Shown here in pieces: positions 34,578 through 46,004 of a stretch of DNA of 64,000 nt; the stretch's first letter is position 1, and each line of letters opens with the position of its first letter. Location of the stretch: contig NC_086380.1 in the NCBI RefSeq assembly GCF_036588685.1, positions 32,692,474 to 32,756,473 on the forward strand, in the 5' to 3' direction. A program made the translations under genes and the position numbers. The notes beneath the pieces are model-generated. The model had not been told where the DNA came from. It did no database searches and saw nothing but the letters and a program-made list of their open reading frames with translations. Origin of the DNA: Mytilus trossulus. Lineage: Eukaryota; Mollusca; Bivalvia; Mytilida; Mytilidae.

Positions 34578-34667
34578 GTTATACAGTGTGCTAGTGACCT
34601 ATTACGAGATATATGGAATGTACTGACCCCACATATATCGCATTAAGTCACTAGCACACTGTGTAAC
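34578..34667. repeat. 90-bp palindrome
   Basis: GTTATACAGTGTGCTAGTGA pairs with TCACTAGCACACTGTGTAAC at the other end. The arms are ~38 bp with a short loop around GGAATGTACTGACC. A miniature hairpin element or a structured noncoding site. Confidence 0.8.
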
Positions 34668-34728
34668 TAATAATATGTAAATGTGGTATCTCTACATGCA
34701 TTTTGAATTGTTTTACTATCAATAGTAA

Positions 34729-34965
34729 GGGACGACATCAAAAGTTCAATGAAGGATAAAAAACTTTATTCACACAGTTTTTTCACTGACCCCCCTCTTA
34801 ACTTAATTTGGGATAAATTGATTGACCAATAGGGATATATGTAAAATCGATTTTAGATTAACAAAAAACTTGCAGCATTGTTGACCCCCCCCCCCCCCCC
34901 CACCCCACCCCCAAACTATTTGATTTAAGTTTTTTTATCCTACATAGATCTTTTGATGTCGTCTC
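34729..34965. mobile_element. 237-bp MITE with TAA target duplication and a 17-C tract
   Basis: The left end GGGACGACATCAAAAGTTCA and the right end, whose reverse complement is GAGACGACATCAAAAGATCT, form ~38-bp inverted repeats continuing to AGGATAAAAAACTT. TAA flanks both ends (34726-34728 and 34966-34968). The interior contains an uninterrupted run of 17 C at 34885-34901. A 3-bp TAA duplication with G-starting ends fits PIF/Harbinger-type elements (inference). Confidence 0.82.
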
Positions 34966-34969
34966 TAAC

Positions 34970-36510
34970 ATATTGAGAAAAATATATCATTGTTTCGATA
35001 TATATTTCGATTATAATATTTGACATGTTTTGATGAGTTTGTGTAACAATTGTTTATGCATATTTTAATAGAGAAGTGAGAAATGGTCCCTTTGGAACAA
35101 TAAGAAACTTTAACCCAGAGAAAAACAGATAGCGCAATGGTGAAAGGAAAAACACCAGACAAGCAACATTACACAATTAGACATCGAGGTTGTTCGCTTG
35201 TCATGTTTTGGAACTTTTTTTCAGATTTTTGGAATCCTCTGGTTTTAAATCTTTTACGTGTCTGATAATAAGTCATTTGTAAAAGTCCTATAATTTTTTT
35301 TGTTATTTTGTTATTTTGAGGACTTGAAATTGCCAATGATAAAGTTATGAAAAACCAAGAGTGAACATTTTCCCACCAACATTTTAATGGCATGAATCTC
35401 GGACTTTTCTTTTTAACCCTCTCATTTGGTTCCTTAATTAATCCCCTAACAATATATATAAGGGTTGTGGAAAGCTTATTATTTGGAAACTGAGTAGCGA
35501 ACTTCCTTAACCCAGAAAACTTTATTTTAAAGATTGGTCAAAGACTGGGTTACACTAACCCCAATCCTCATAAGTCGGGGGAGGTTAGACTCAAGATAGT
35601 GTGTAAGTGTATTAATTCCTGCTCCACTAGTGACACTTGTAAATATTAATTGAAAGCAAAAAACTTGATATTTTCTGAAATTCAAATTTCATCTTATATA
35701 ATTGTTTTTTTTTTATACTACAGCTACACAAAAAATGTTACAATTGACAACACAAAACTATGATGCATGGTCAACCTCTGAACGAACCCTTGTTTGTAAA
35801 ATAAAATAATGCTACATGAAATTAACCTTGCTTAAAATATCCCTTTTATTACTTTATTTGTTACTAGATAAACATGATAAAGACAACAGACAGTTTTAAA
35901 GCTATATTATTAATAAAGTTTTTTATGCGCAATAAATCCCGGTGTTATTGGAATTTTGTTACGTAAGTTAGAATCACAGGTGTTTAAATGTTGATTCGAG
36001 ATAAATTGGCATTAAAATGAAACCGAAATTTACTTGCAGTGTTCGATTTTCATCATTGTTTCAGTATTTCCTTGAGTAAATTCGAACAATGAATATTTGT
36101 AACTGAAAAGAGAAATTCGAAATTAAATTTCTGTTGAAGTAAATAGATGCCGTCATATTCTAATGCAGATACATATTGGATTGTTACCAAAACGTACATT
36201 AGATAATTTTAATACATGTTAGAATAATTATGCATACTAAATGCTAAAAAACACTAAGACACTATCAAATATCCACAAAGAAATAAACGTATAACTATTT
36301 TAATGCATATATGGCGAATATCGTTTTACAAAATCTCCATTGTACGACCCCGGCCTATTTTAACGCGAACAGACATACTGAGATGCACTAGACACAATAC
36401 ATGCAATATGAGACAATTAATGCAATCTTAAATTAATAAGTAAATGTATAAAAAGATCTCAGTCGTTTTGATATTAGACATCGCAATGGTATTTCAGATC
36501 TTGTGAGATC
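34970..36510. other. Intergenic DNA upstream of the plus-strand UNC93A-like gene
   Basis: AT-rich; short frames only. The phrase TGGTCAAAGACTGGGTTACA near 35530 and others are not repeated in the window. Nothing is supported. Confidence 0.4.
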
Positions 36511-36513
36511 CAG

Positions 36514-36869
36514 AATTTACATGAAATATTTGCTGCTGTACGTTAAAAGTTTGATATGTTAGACATTACAATAGGTACATTTTTACCTATAGAAATTATT
36601 ACAGGAACACCATTGTGTCTGTCATTCTGGATTATAACCTTTGTAAACTTGTTGATGCTATTTATAAATATGTTACACTTAAACGAATACAAATTTACAT
36701 GAAATATGTGCTGCTGGACGTTGAAAGTCATACATTACACTTGATATTCTGACAAAGCCGATACATATTACCTTACAATACTGTGACTGTCATACTGGAA
36801 TTATAACCTTTGTAAATTTGTTGATGCTATTTATACAGTGTTATACACATGTTACACTTAAACGAATAC
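36514..36869. repeat. ~178-bp tandem duplication upstream of a UNC93A-like gene
   Basis: Anchors AATTTACATGAAATAT.TGCT (36514 and 36692), ATTATAACCTTTGTAAA.TTG and GTTACACTTAAACGAATAC (ending 36690 and 36869) are repeated in order. The duplicate ends about 210 bp before the start codon at 37079, so it may overlap the promoter. Confidence 0.88.
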
Positions 36870-37078
36870 TAAATATGCACACAGAAGATGGATAATCGAT
36901 CTCACTTTTATTTATATTCATAATGTCTTACGATTGTGAAACATGCCGTACATAGTTTAAAATATGCTGTGATAAGAAACACATCAGGCACATGTGTATA
37001 CATCGACCTATACATTGACTAACTGTACTTTAAAAGTGGACTACGGCCGAACCGGACCATTGATTGTAAGTAGAGAAA

Positions 37079-40000
37079 ATGAGAAATTTCAGAATGAAAA
37101 TATATTGTGCGTTTCGCGGTGGTGTTAAATCGGACAAAATAGAAAGTCCCTTACAATCAACTATCGTTATATCCATTGCTTTTTTCTTTGTGTTTTCTGC
37201 CTTCATGTCGATCCAGGCATTACAGAATAGTTTGAACATGGAAGCAGGACTTGGAGTTAAGTCTCTTGCATGTTTATACAGCGCTAGTATAGTGTCGTCA
37301 CTACTTGCTCCGTTCTGTATTAAAGTTCTTGGTGGAAAAATTACAGTGGTGGCAGCGTTTTCTTGCCATGCTATATATGTAATGAGTAACTTCTATCCAC
37401 GGTTTTACACTTTGATTCCAACGTCAATACTTTTAGGATTAGTTACCGGTCCACTATGGACTGCGCAGAATCTGTTTATCACTGCTAGTGCCACGAGAAT
37501 TGCAGAGAAAAGAAAGAAAAACTTGAAAGATGTTCTGAACCGACACAACGGAATATTTTTCTCTATTCATGGAGTGGCTTTCGGCATTGGAAGTGTCGTC
37601 TCTTCTATAATTTTTCACACAGATATAACTTTACCATCCGGAAACGTTTCCAAATTGTGTGGCATTTTAGAATGTGACAGCTACCTACAACCAAACACCT
37701 CTAATATATCTTTTATAAGTACAAATAGACCATCATCTCAGTTACTTCATCAACTCTTTAGTGTTTACCTAGCATTTGACATGATTGGTGTTGTCATAGC
37801 AATGGTACTATTACCAACATTACCAGTCAGTGATTGGATAAAAAAGAAAAGTGCTTTAAAGTCTGTCTATTCCATGTTTTCATCTTTATCGAACGTTAAA
37901 TTGGTGTTATTTCTACCCTTAACTATAATGACTAGCGTACAACGCTTTGTTTTATATGCGGATTTTACAAAAGTAAGTATTACGAGATATTTTAATTAAA
38001 TTATGCAAGTGCACATACGAGTGCACGAGGACTAGACATATATTGATGACTAGGTGAGAAAATATCAACTAATTTATATGCATTGAAGATAATTGATTAA
38101 TGAGGGATGGGATCCCGCTTTGAAAAACTTCAAAAATGGCACATAAAATTGAGAATGGAAATGGGGAATGTGTCAAAGAGACAAAATTCCGACTATAGAA
38201 AAAACAACAGCAGAAGGTCACCAACAGGTCTTCAATGTAGCGAGAAATTCCTGCACCCGGAGGCGTCCTTCAACTGGCCCCTAAACAAATATATACTAGT
38301 TCAGTGATAATGAACGCCATACTAATTTCCAAATTGTACACAAGAAACTAAAATTAAAAGAATACAAGACTAACAAAGGTCGAAGGCTCCTGACTTGGGA
38401 CAGGCGCAAAAATGCGGCATGTTTGTTTCAGTCAATGCATTTTGTTAATCATATTATAATGTAAAATGGATGGGAAATCTACAAAACACAACATTGAACA
38501 CTAAAGACTGAACAACACGAATCCTATTAAAACCTATGATTACCCCCAGGTGCTCAGCAAGGGTAAATTGCTATTACAGGCGTTTTTAGCATGTCCATAT
38601 TTATGTAACGAAAACTTAATTCATCGTGCTCTCTGTTGCACATGCATATTCGCTTAATATAAATTTGTGTATATACGTATGTTCCATATTCTCTTTGTTG
38701 TATACTCAAAGACTTTAAAAACGCAACACACATTTTGTTTATTTCAATTTTATGCTTTTATCAAATCAGGGTTACATTATGACTTTACAATATTGACTTT
38801 ATTAACGAAAGAAAAACATGATGTTAAGTCGTTGTCGCGTGTTGATGTGGTTGGTGAATGTTTCTCTCATCTCGACTTTTTTTTATATATTATAGTTTAG
38901 ACCGTTTTTTTTCTTGTTTGAATGGTTTTACACTAGTCATTTTTGGGGGCCCTTTATAGCTTGCAGTTCGGTGTAATCCAATATTCCGTGTTGAAGACGG
39001 TGCTTCGACCTATAATGACTTATTGCTACAAATTGTGACTTGGATGGAGAGTTGTCTCATTGGCACTCATACCACATCTTCCTATGTTTCATATGACTTT
39101 AATTATTTATGCATTAGCTTTTAAAGACATGTATGCAGACTTTGGCAAAACTACGTTCAATGTAAACAACTTTTCACGAAAATACAATGTTTCCTCAACC
39201 CACGAAAATTGATATATACGAAAATAAATGAATCCACAAAATTCACGTTTGTTACAAACTTGCACATAAGAATAAGGAGGTGTGGTATGAATATCAATAA
39301 GATAACTATCAACCAGAGTTCGAATTAAGTGGATGGTAGCAATTTTTATGCTACCGTATAATTGTATGTACATTGTTTTATAGGCGTACATCACATGCCC
39401 ATTCAGTATTGGATGGGTAGGATTAGTTATGGCAAGTTATGCATTAACAAATACAATTAGTCTACAAATTATACATGGAATAGCAAAGTTGATCAAACGT
39501 AAAATTCTAGTAGCATTCGCAGCCATGGTTAACATAGCGGAAATGACGTTTTGGTTATTTTGGAACCCAACAGCCGATCACCTTCCTTTAGTATTTGTAT
39601 CAGTCATTTTATGGGGAATGACAGACGCAATATGGAAACTTGAAATATTTGGTAAGTTATATTAATTCGATTTACTATAACACCCCTACTATATGGACAC
39701 AAAAAATGGCAATGTTTTTTCGAAAGTATGCTGGCCAAAAACATTCGGAGATTAATAATTTTTTACTAAATTGTTCAAAAGATTATTTTTTTCTTCTGTT
39801 AAATCATTTACACACAAATGCTCTACAAATCGACGAATATAATGCAGTGTCCTACCTGATTTCGTTGCCTAGAAGAATATTCATTTGTCAATATAAACAG
39901 ATGTTGTATGTTTGCCGATGAGACAAAAATCCTCTAGATACCAAAATGACGTAGGTCTAAGCAACTACTAGTCACCGTACGGCTTTCACAAAGAAGCAAC

Positions 40001-42358
40001 ACTCATACCATGTCAACGATGTCATTAATTTTTAAAGTTATCTTCAATTTTGTTTTACGTTCAGCGTCAAATAGTGCATGCATGTTCTGGACAAGTACAA
40101 AAAATGTACAAGTCAACAATTAAATAATACAACGTTCAGGTCCTGCAATAGATATCGTCTTGAATGAATAAATTGTCACTGAAAAATGAGGGTATACTGG
40201 ATAGGGAAAGAAATTTAGCCTTGCAGTAGGCCACCTACCGACCAGTAAAGAGTCGCGGCAGGATTTTATAAGGGAGTTACCATTTGATTTTTATGGGGGT
40301 CTAGGATGAAAAATTTTGTCCTGCTTTTTTTTTAAAGTTGTAATCTCTGTCCTGCCTTTTTATTGTTTACTCTATTCGGTCCTGCCTTTTTATTTTTTAC
40401 TCTATTCGGTCCTGCCTTTTTATTTTTTACTCTATTCGGTCCTGCCTTTTTTTTACTAGTTTATCCTGACTTTTTTTACACAAATTGTCATCCTGCCTTT
40501 TTTTTTTTACCAAGTTGCTCATCCTGCACTTTTTTTTTTTACTAAAAACTCCTGTCCTGCTTATTTTTTTCAAATTTCATCCTAGCCCCCCATAAAAATC
40601 AAATGGTAGCTCCCTAACGTGCAACAAGCGTGAAACACAAGTTACACATTAGGCACTAAGTGATATTTCTCGTACAGCCACAAACGGCCACCCTGCCTCG
40701 CTGCAAAGGTGTTACCACCGACTGCATTTGTCATTCATTCTTATGATTATTCAGTTTGGGTAATTTTTGGATGAAAACGAAAAAAATGCGTCCGGATATT
40801 GTTTCCGTCATCAGACCGTGTTTAAAGTAAATGACTAGACTTTCGATTTAAACTTTTAAACATAATTTTCAGAATTACTCGGAAACAGGACAATTATTAT
40901 CGCGTTATTCTACATGTATATACTATGATTATACTCCTTTGCTATAATATATAGAGACTCTCTATATAATATAGCAGTGATCGCCGCGGAGAAGAAACAT
41001 GGAATTGATAGTAAATAGAAAATACACTTTATTTATAATATATGTATGTTAATAGATGTTCATATACAGTAACGCGAAAATCATGGAATTTTACAGAAAA
41101 TAATTTTTTTAACGGACTGTGGAAAAAAAGGAGAGGGCTTAAAATATTGTCCTGTCTCCACTGAGTACCCATGACTTTTGATACCTTTTTTGAAATTCTC
41201 CAGACATAAATTTTTTTTTAATACTTGTATCTTTAATTTTTTTCTGTTATGAATATCCTATTTTGTCGAGACTTCGACTTTAGTCGAAAAAGCGAAACAA
41301 AGCGATCCTACATTCCGTCGTCGTCGGCGGTGACGACGTCCACAAATATTCTCTCTGAAGATAGTTTTTGAAATTTGAAATTTTAATAACTTTCTTAAAC
41401 TATACTGGATTTCTACAAACTTGAACAGAAGCTTGTTTATGATCATAAGATAGTATCCAGAGGTAAATTTTGTAAAAATAAAATTCAATATTTTCCGTAT
41501 TTAACTTTTAAATAGACTTAGTTTTTCTGCTGGGAAACATTACATTCACTCTGTGGTTAAACTTTTTAAAATTTAGATAACTTTCTTAAACTATCCTTGG
41601 TTTGCACCAAACTTGGACAGAAGCTAGTTTATGATCATAAGACAGTATATACAAGTAAAATTTGTAAAACAATAAATCCATTTTTTCCGTATTTTACTTT
41701 TAAATGGACTTAGATTTTCTTCCAGTTAACATTACATACAGTCTGCAGTTAAAGTTTTTAAAGCATTTACTATCCTGGATTTTTACCAAACTTGGACAGA
41801 AGTTTCTTACAATCAAAAGATAGTATCAAGAGGAATATTTTTATTGATTTTTTGCTCATTTTTGTTGAGCCTGCGAATTACAGAAAAAGTAGGCGAAACA
41901 CTGGATACCGCGGAACCCTTACAAATTTGTTTTCTTACAATTTCTTAATTAGATATAGGAAGATGTGGTGTGAGTGCCAATGAGACAACTCTCCATCCAA
42001 ATAACAATTTAAAAATTAAACCATTATAGGTTAAAGTACGGCCTTCAAGACTGTTTCATTAATTACTGGTTTATTTTTTACAGGTACTATACCAGTACTG
42101 TTTTCAACAAGGAAGGAACCAGCTTTCGCCAATGTTCATTTTTGGGGATCTTTGAGTAGTGCAATCTATTTTGGAACAGCAAGCTATCTTTGTGTCTTTA
42201 CGAAACTTTTAGTGTGTATTGCTTTAATGATTATATCAATGCTGCTATATCTAATATTACAAATAAAACTGTCCAGGGAACAGTCACCAGACAGACCTAC
42301 AGAGCAGGAAATCAGCATCCAAGAGAAGGAACAATTAAACAACACGTCTGCAGATTGA
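37079..42358 (+). CDS. UNC93A: UNC93A-like membrane protein, second paralogue
   Basis: Three coding exons give 478 aa: 37079-37972 (298 codons, donor ACAAAA|GTAAGT), 39384-39651 (acceptor TGTTTTATAG, donor ATTTG|GTAAGT) and 42084-42358 (acceptor ATTTTTTACAG, stop TGA). Lengths 894+268+275 keep frame. Intron positions and phases (0 after DFTK, 1 in the following loop) equal those of the paralogue at 28091-31003. Hallmarks are SLNMEAGLGVKSL, SILLGLVTGPLWTAQ, HNGIFFS, a CGILEC pair, YADFTKAYITCPFSI across the first junction, and AFANVHFW. About twelve hydrophobic segments are visible. The motif before the second junction, WQTQSN in the sister gene, is WKLEIF here. The tail after segment 12 is longer and polar. 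The introns carry R1/R4 repeats, a MITE and a tandem-repeat element. Function as for the family; substrate unknown. Confidence 0.92.
38140..38600 (+). repeat. R4 repeat with adjoining R3-like end, in intron 1
   Basis: AATTGAGAATGGAAATGGGG with CAAAGAGACAAAATTCCGAC and GTCTTCAATGTAGCGAGAAA, then GGCTCCTGACTTGGGACAGG, define R4. The reverse complement of its left end recurs near 8400-8440 and 11220-11260. From about 38505 an R3-like minus fragment (AACACGAATCCTATTAAAAC) follows. Confidence 0.75.
38895..39090 (-). repeat. R1-related repeat in intron 1
   Basis: GTTTGAATGGTTTTACACTA, GTTCGGTGTAATCCAATATT and GAGTTGTCTCATTGGCACTC through CACATCTTCCTATG match the minus form of R1 variants. Confidence 0.75.
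39895..40015 (+). repeat. R1 fragment in intron 2
   Basis: GATGTTGTATGTTTGCCGAT, GAGACAAAAATCCTCTAGAT and CACCGTACGGCTTTCACAAA follow the R1 order. Confidence 0.65.
40272..40614. mobile_element. 343-bp MITE with TAA duplication and inner 30-bp tandem repeats
   Basis: The left end GGGAGTTACCATTTGATTTT matches the reverse complement of the right end AAAATCAAATGGTAGCTCCC with one mismatch. The inverted repeats extend ~40 bp through CTAGGATGAAA. TAA flanks both ends (40269-40271 and 40615-40617). Inside are about three perfect 30-bp repeats built on GGTCCTGCCTTTTTATTTTT, followed by decayed T-rich versions. TAA duplication and G-rich ends suggest PIF/Harbinger type (inference). Confidence 0.85.
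41255..41905. mobile_element. Element with ~190-bp inner tandem repeats (pearl/MgE-like)
   Basis: A left cap containing the small hairpin TTCGACTTTAGTCGAA and a CGTCGTCGTCGGCGG tract is followed by about 2.5 tandem units of 178-192 bp. Anchors are ATAACTTTCTTAAACTAT (41386 and 41577), GAACAGAAGCT.GTTTATGA and GATAGTATC.AGAGG (41449, 41641 and 41819). A right cap reads GAGCCTGCGAATTACAG. This layout matches bivalve non-autonomous elements that carry central tandem repeats; the family name is from memory. Confidence 0.65.
41955..42060 (+). repeat. R1 fragment just before UNC93A-like exon 3
   Basis: GGAAGATGTGGTGTGAGTGC, CAATGAGACAACTCTCCATC and GTACGGCCTTCAAGACTG lie within 25-130 nt of the exon 3 acceptor at 42083. 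Confidence 0.8.
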
Positions 42359-42359
42359 C

Positions 42360-44140
42360 AACGGCTGTTCATAGAATCGGTTCAATATTAAATAATTTGT
42401 TTTAAGTATCTGTTGATGATTGAAGCTACTTAAAAAAAATTAAAAATTAAAAAAAAATACTGAACTCCGAGGAAAATTCAAAACGGAAAGTACCTAATGA
42501 AATGGCAAAATCTAAAGACGATGGATAACAAAGTTAACTATCATATCCCTGACTTAATGTGTAGCTAGCTTAACCTCTCACTTGTACAACAGTCGCGTAA
42601 AATTCCTTTACATTGTCAAAGATGTGTGAACAATCACACATAAAAGGTAAACAATTGTCTAAAAATTTGACACATCAATCGACATTGTGTTATAATCTCA
42701 ATCACTATGAAAAATCAGCAAAAAAGAAAGACAAGAATCAATATAATCATAGCACAATAACACAGCGATTGGATGTATAAGTACAGAGCCACATCATATG
42801 TAACAAAGAAACACAAAAAAGGCTTCAGAACGAAAGACATTAGCAAAATTGAAAGACAAGTTAGAATAAAAATTTAATATAACACAATAACACAATGATG
42901 GGACGTATAAGTGCAGGCCGCGTTGTATGTAACAAAGAAACATAAAAGGGCATATATAAAACAAGCGGCGGTTTTAGGGGGAGGAAGACCAACCACACCC
43001 TTTGTGGGGAAAAAGTTAGAAATAATGAAGCTTGACAGGCGCCAGATCTATTTTAGTTAGTCAATCTGCCCGTCACCATTCCTTACATTAAAAAAGTCCA
43101 AAAAAGACTAAATCTCTAGAATCAAATCGACTGAAATATAAATAACTTATATAATAAGAAAGAATACAAACAGTATCACCAATGAATTGAACTAACCTGC
43201 ACAGCTATACAATATGGGTTTGTCGCATTGTTGAAGGATGCAATGTTGGCTATTATTGCCTACAACTACACCATTTGAGTTTTGGTGGATAGTGGTTGCA
43301 TTGAAAATTATACCACATCGATCTCCTTATTCAAATACATAAAAGTGAAACTAGTCTAGGTGTTAAACCATTTGATATGAATTGGGAGATTATTATTTAT
43401 TGATAGTAATCGTTGTTTATGTGTTAAACAATAAGAGTTGTTTTCGGTAATAAAAAAAAAAAAGAAAAGAAAAAGAAAAAAAATCTTTAAAACATAAGAA
43501 AAATCTTCACTAAAAGAAAAAAAAACCTCGTCTAATTGTTCGCAGTTATTGCTGAGAATATTTATCAGGTTGTGATTGTTTGGGTCGCTTTCAGTTGAAA
43601 AGGAACAAATGATAAGGAACAAATAATTTATTATACATGGGTGACAGTTAGTGCCTCTCAGAATACCAATCATTCGAGGTGCAATACCAACTAAAGCATG
43701 ATAGTACGTCTGATCAGATTTCATACAGAAAGGGTTGAAAAATATTGCTTTGAGTTTGACAGTTGTAAGAAATTATCCCTGCATTGTATTGCAAAAAATA
43801 TACGGAGTTATCAGCAAATACCGTGGGTGTTTCGAAGGACGATTTCTATTTAGTGTTTCTATAAATCATTTTGAAATTTTATGGTGACATGGTTACTAAT
43901 TATATAAAGCTTGATAATAGGACAAAAATGGACATTAGTTTTGATTGGTCTTCTTTAGGTATTGGTTATTTTGTTTTATAGGCAATGAAATGTTGTGTGA
44001 AATTTTATGGTTGTACTGACTAAAATACCACTTAACTCATTTCACTGAAGTATTATTTATTTGAAACAAAGAGAAATTTTTCACAATGTTTTTAATATAC
44101 CAATTTGACAAAGACAAACAGGTATGAATCAATCGTGGTA
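42360..44140. other. Intergenic DNA 3' of the plus-strand UNC93A-like gene
   Basis: Contains a ~125-bp imperfect direct repeat: CACAATAACACAGCGATTGG at 42754 and CACAATAACACAATGATGGG at 42884, each followed by ATGTATAAG or ACGTATAAG and TATGTAACAAAGAAACA. A minus R1-like fragment lies at 43205-43335. A 122-codon minus frame at 43356-43724 has no recognisable features and I do not call it. Confidence 0.5.
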
Positions 44141-44144
44141 TTAT

Positions 44145-44405
44145 TCCTCGGCAGTGGAGGGGTCACGTGGTCCTATATGTAGTTCTGCTACTGTGATCAC
44201 TAGCCAGTCAACACGGATGTTGTGAGTTCGAACCTCGCTCGTGTGAGTGCATTCGACTTGAATCTTCATTGACCAGGATTGTCAGTTTTCCTATCGAAGG
44301 TCGATGATTTTCTCCGGGCAATCCGGCTTCCTCCACAAAGAAAACTTGACACGAAATAGTCTAAAAGTGGCGGTCAAACACCAACAATCAATCAATCAAT
44401 TCTGA
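44145..44405 (+). mobile_element. SINE2: tRNA-headed SINE with conserved central block
   Basis: The head contains a B-box-like GAGTTCGAACCTCGC at 44227. Downstream lies ATTTTCTCCGGGCAATCCGG followed by CTTCCTCCAC, a block that resembles the central domain shared by several metazoan SINE families (memory). The element ends in an AATC simple repeat (CAATCAATCAATCAATT), the usual form of a SINE tail. The A box is not clear. Confidence 0.7.
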
Positions 44406-44409
44406 GGCA

Positions 44410-46000
44410 ATGTTATTATTTTCAAAACGAACACGTACTTTATTATATCCTCCAAAAAATCTCCAGAATCAATCTAGAGATTGCTCGAGATAATGCTTCT
44501 TGAAGATCACAAATAAAAATGAACAAGTTATCAAGTAATTGTAGGACGGCATATGCAAATAAGATTGCCAAAGAGACAACTCTGAATGTCTGAATACCAC
44601 ACTAGCATAATTTTTAAAGGTTGACTATATACAGAAAAAAAAAATAAGCGACCAGCATCTAAAATATCTATTTGCAACTTATATTGACCATCGATAAAAT
44701 AATAACTTTATACAATGCATTATTAATATCCACCAATGGAACTTTATATAATCAGATTATTTCAAAAGAAAATACAATTAAAATTTGTGAAAAATATTAA
44801 AACTCAAAAAGTCTTACACTCACAATTTAAAAAAAAACCCACCAACAGATGAAATCAGAGAATAATCGATTATATGTGTCATGACGAGTGTAACAGTTAA
44901 AAATTCATTTTGATGAAATACACCCACGCTAGTAATTGCAAAATTTCGAACTTAAATTCTTTGGTTAGGGTTATCATGCAGTAAATTACAACAGACTACA
45001 GAATGACTATAAGAACTCTGGTGAGCATAACGAGATCAGATATCTGTAATTTGATTGGATCTGCGTTGGTATATTTTTTGTAACGCCGCACTACATTGGT
45101 TCATACATTTTCATTGTAGATTTTTTTTTATGTCTTTCTGAAATAAGAATAATCCAATGCTACTAGGAAGATCGTCTTTACTTTACACCAATAAAAAATA
45201 GAATTACCAAATATGCAATGCATTTGGGAATTTTTAAGACCTGTTGCATTGGATGATTTGAAAGTGCATTTTGCGTGGGTTTCTCTGTACTTTCTTCACT
45301 AAGCTGCAAAACGTCTGAATAATTTTGATTATATAACATTGCTAATAAAAATATCAGTAGGCGTGAGCTACACCGCACGACACTTGTTTAGATTGAATTA
45401 CTGGTCTTTGGATTATAACATTAGGCTTTATTACTACGGTACTCGGGGATTTGGTTAACTTTTTACACTCCAAGAAAATAGTTAAAAGCATATTTCACTT
45501 TGCACTTCCGTATAAGACTATGAAATATGTTACGAAAAAGTGGAAAGGATTAATATAAGTTGCAATAACTTATTTCCCAATCCACTATATATAAATATGT
45601 TTTTGTAGTAATAAACTCTCATTGCCTACTTTAATGGCCTTTGCTACGAAATACTATAAAAGAATATTACTTGTCCTGAAAATAGAGTAATAATCCTGGT
45701 TTTGAAATTCAAAATCATAAAAACTAAAATGTATTCACTTAATATTGATTTAAAATTATAAACAATCTTGATTCTATAAAAAAAATTCAGATATTTTAAT
45801 TATATACCTTGGCTATCTTATCTGTACCGATCTAGATGAATAAGGACTTACAGTTTCTACGATAATTATCGTGTTCAAATTACTGATTCCGATAAGATTT
45901 ATGTTTATTAACTATAAAAAATATTTTCAAAGAACTTTCATTTTAATTGATAAATTGAAAAATTATCATTAAATCAATTGCATTAATACTGCAATATCTT
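44410..46000. other. AT-rich intergenic DNA with an R1 scrap
   Basis: 44560-44640 (GCAAATAAGATTGCC, AAAGAGACAACTCTGAATGT) is a decayed R1 fragment. No gene is supported. Confidence 0.4.
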
Positions 46001-46004
46001 TAAT

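Noticed and set aside
43356..43724. 122-codon minus frame
   Set aside because: Contains a poly-Phe stretch from an A-rich tract and no recognisable motif.
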